64,000 bases of DNA. It comes from Mycolicibacterium mengxianglii (GTDB taxonomy: Bacteria; Actinomycetota; Actinomycetes; Mycobacteriales; Mycobacteriaceae). This document shows positions 63,817-64,000 of this stretch, piece by piece (the stretch's first letter is position 1; the number at the start of each line of letters is the position of its first letter). A program made the position numbers and the translations under genes. The stretch is taken from assembly GCF_015710575.1 (NCBI RefSeq), contig NZ_CP065373.1, positions 5,890,001-5,954,000 on the forward strand, in the 5' to 3' direction. A model generated the notes under the pieces. It made no database searches. It worked only from the letters and a program-made list of their open reading frames with translations, and was not told where the DNA came from.

Positions 63817-64000
63817 GCACCACCGAGAACAGCGCGACCGTCACCGTTTCCGACGACTCGTTCTCCCAGGACGTCCTGAACAGCAGCACCCCGGTGCTGG
63901 TCGACTTCTGGGCCACCTGGTGTGGTCCGTGCAAGATGGTTGCCCCGGTGCTCGAGGAGATTGCCAGCGAGAAGTCGGGTCAGCTCACCGTCGCCAAGCT
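63813..64000 (+). CDS. trxA: Thioredoxin, 3' end cut by the window edge
   Basis: ATG 63813 overlaps the trxB stop (ATGA). The visible 62 residues contain the thioredoxin active site [19 protein letters not shown] with the CGPC motif. The frame is open to the end of the window. Orthologue of mycobacterial TrxC (Rv3914). Reduced by TrxB from the upstream gene. Confidence 0.95.
   Translation, partial: MSTTENSATVTVSDDSFSQDVLNSSTPVLVDFWATWCGPCKMVAPVLEEIASEKSGQLTVAK

Noticed and set aside
1..64000. CRISPR arrays, tRNA or rRNA genes, transposases, prophage genes
   Set aside because: I looked for regularly spaced repeats, tRNA-like cloverleaf ends, and integrase or transposase motifs and found none that I could support.

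Overview
The window comes from a fast-growing mycobacterium (Mycolicibacterium type, close to M. smegmatis in layout). The GC-rich sequence carries the mycobacterial block that lies beside the chromosomal origin. Reading left to right this block is dnaB, rplI, rpsR, ssb, rpsF, a GT87-type membrane protein, ponA1, an Rv0049-type gene, an Rv0047c-type PadR, ino1, Rv0045c, Rv0044c, Rv0043c and Rv0042c homologues, leuS, and Rv0040c to Rv0036c homologues. It then joins the pcnA, mutT4, Rv3909, mviN, sigM, rsmA, trxB, trxA block. By comparison with known mycobacterial gene orders, the right edge points toward parB, rnpA and dnaA. Joining Rv0036c directly to Rv3906c/pcnA is the M. smegmatis-like arrangement; in M. 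tuberculosis these genes flank oriC on opposite sides.

Region by region. 1-8.2 kb is accessory: a truncated SDR at the window edge, a flavin/F420-type oxidoreductase divergent from a LysR regulator, a degraded stretch with short repeats and an SDR pseudogene, an NAD-binding epimerase-like gene, and a P450/ABC1-kinase pair divergent from a TetR regulator. 8.3-26.8 kb is core, with a PhoX-like phosphatase and a polar amino-acid ABC transporter (fused binding protein-permease plus ATPase) added. 26.8-45.1 kb is an 18 kb insertion between marR and leuS. It contains glucosylglycerate hydrolase, an SDR, and a large catabolic cluster. 45.1-64 kb is core again.

The catabolic cluster (28.9-45.1 kb) is the most interesting part. 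A long minus-strand run encodes an F420/flavin oxidoreductase, a small membrane protein, a complete nitrate/sulfonate/pyrimidine-class ABC importer, the three subunits of a molybdenum hydroxylase, a FUSC-type membrane protein, an enamidase-like amidohydrolase, an acyl-CoA dehydrogenase and a fused alpha/beta 2-oxoacid dehydrogenase E1. A CoxG-like protein, a RidA-family protein and an FCD-type GntR regulator complete it. Four copies of a palindrome, TTGGATA-N3-TATCCAA-like, sit directly upstream of four transcription units, including gntR itself. In every copy the centre reads as a TANNNT -10 box. I infer a repressor-controlled regulon for uptake and hydrolytic opening of an N-heterocycle. The ring would be hydroxylated by the Mo enzyme, possibly reduced with F420H2, and opened by the enamidase. 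The substrate is unknown.

Other points worth attention: the anti-sigma factor beside sigM has lost the cytoplasmic sigma-binding domain; the junction between the two origin-proximal blocks carries a 42-bp direct repeat and a (G4T2)n G-quadruplex tract; several core genes look leaderless.
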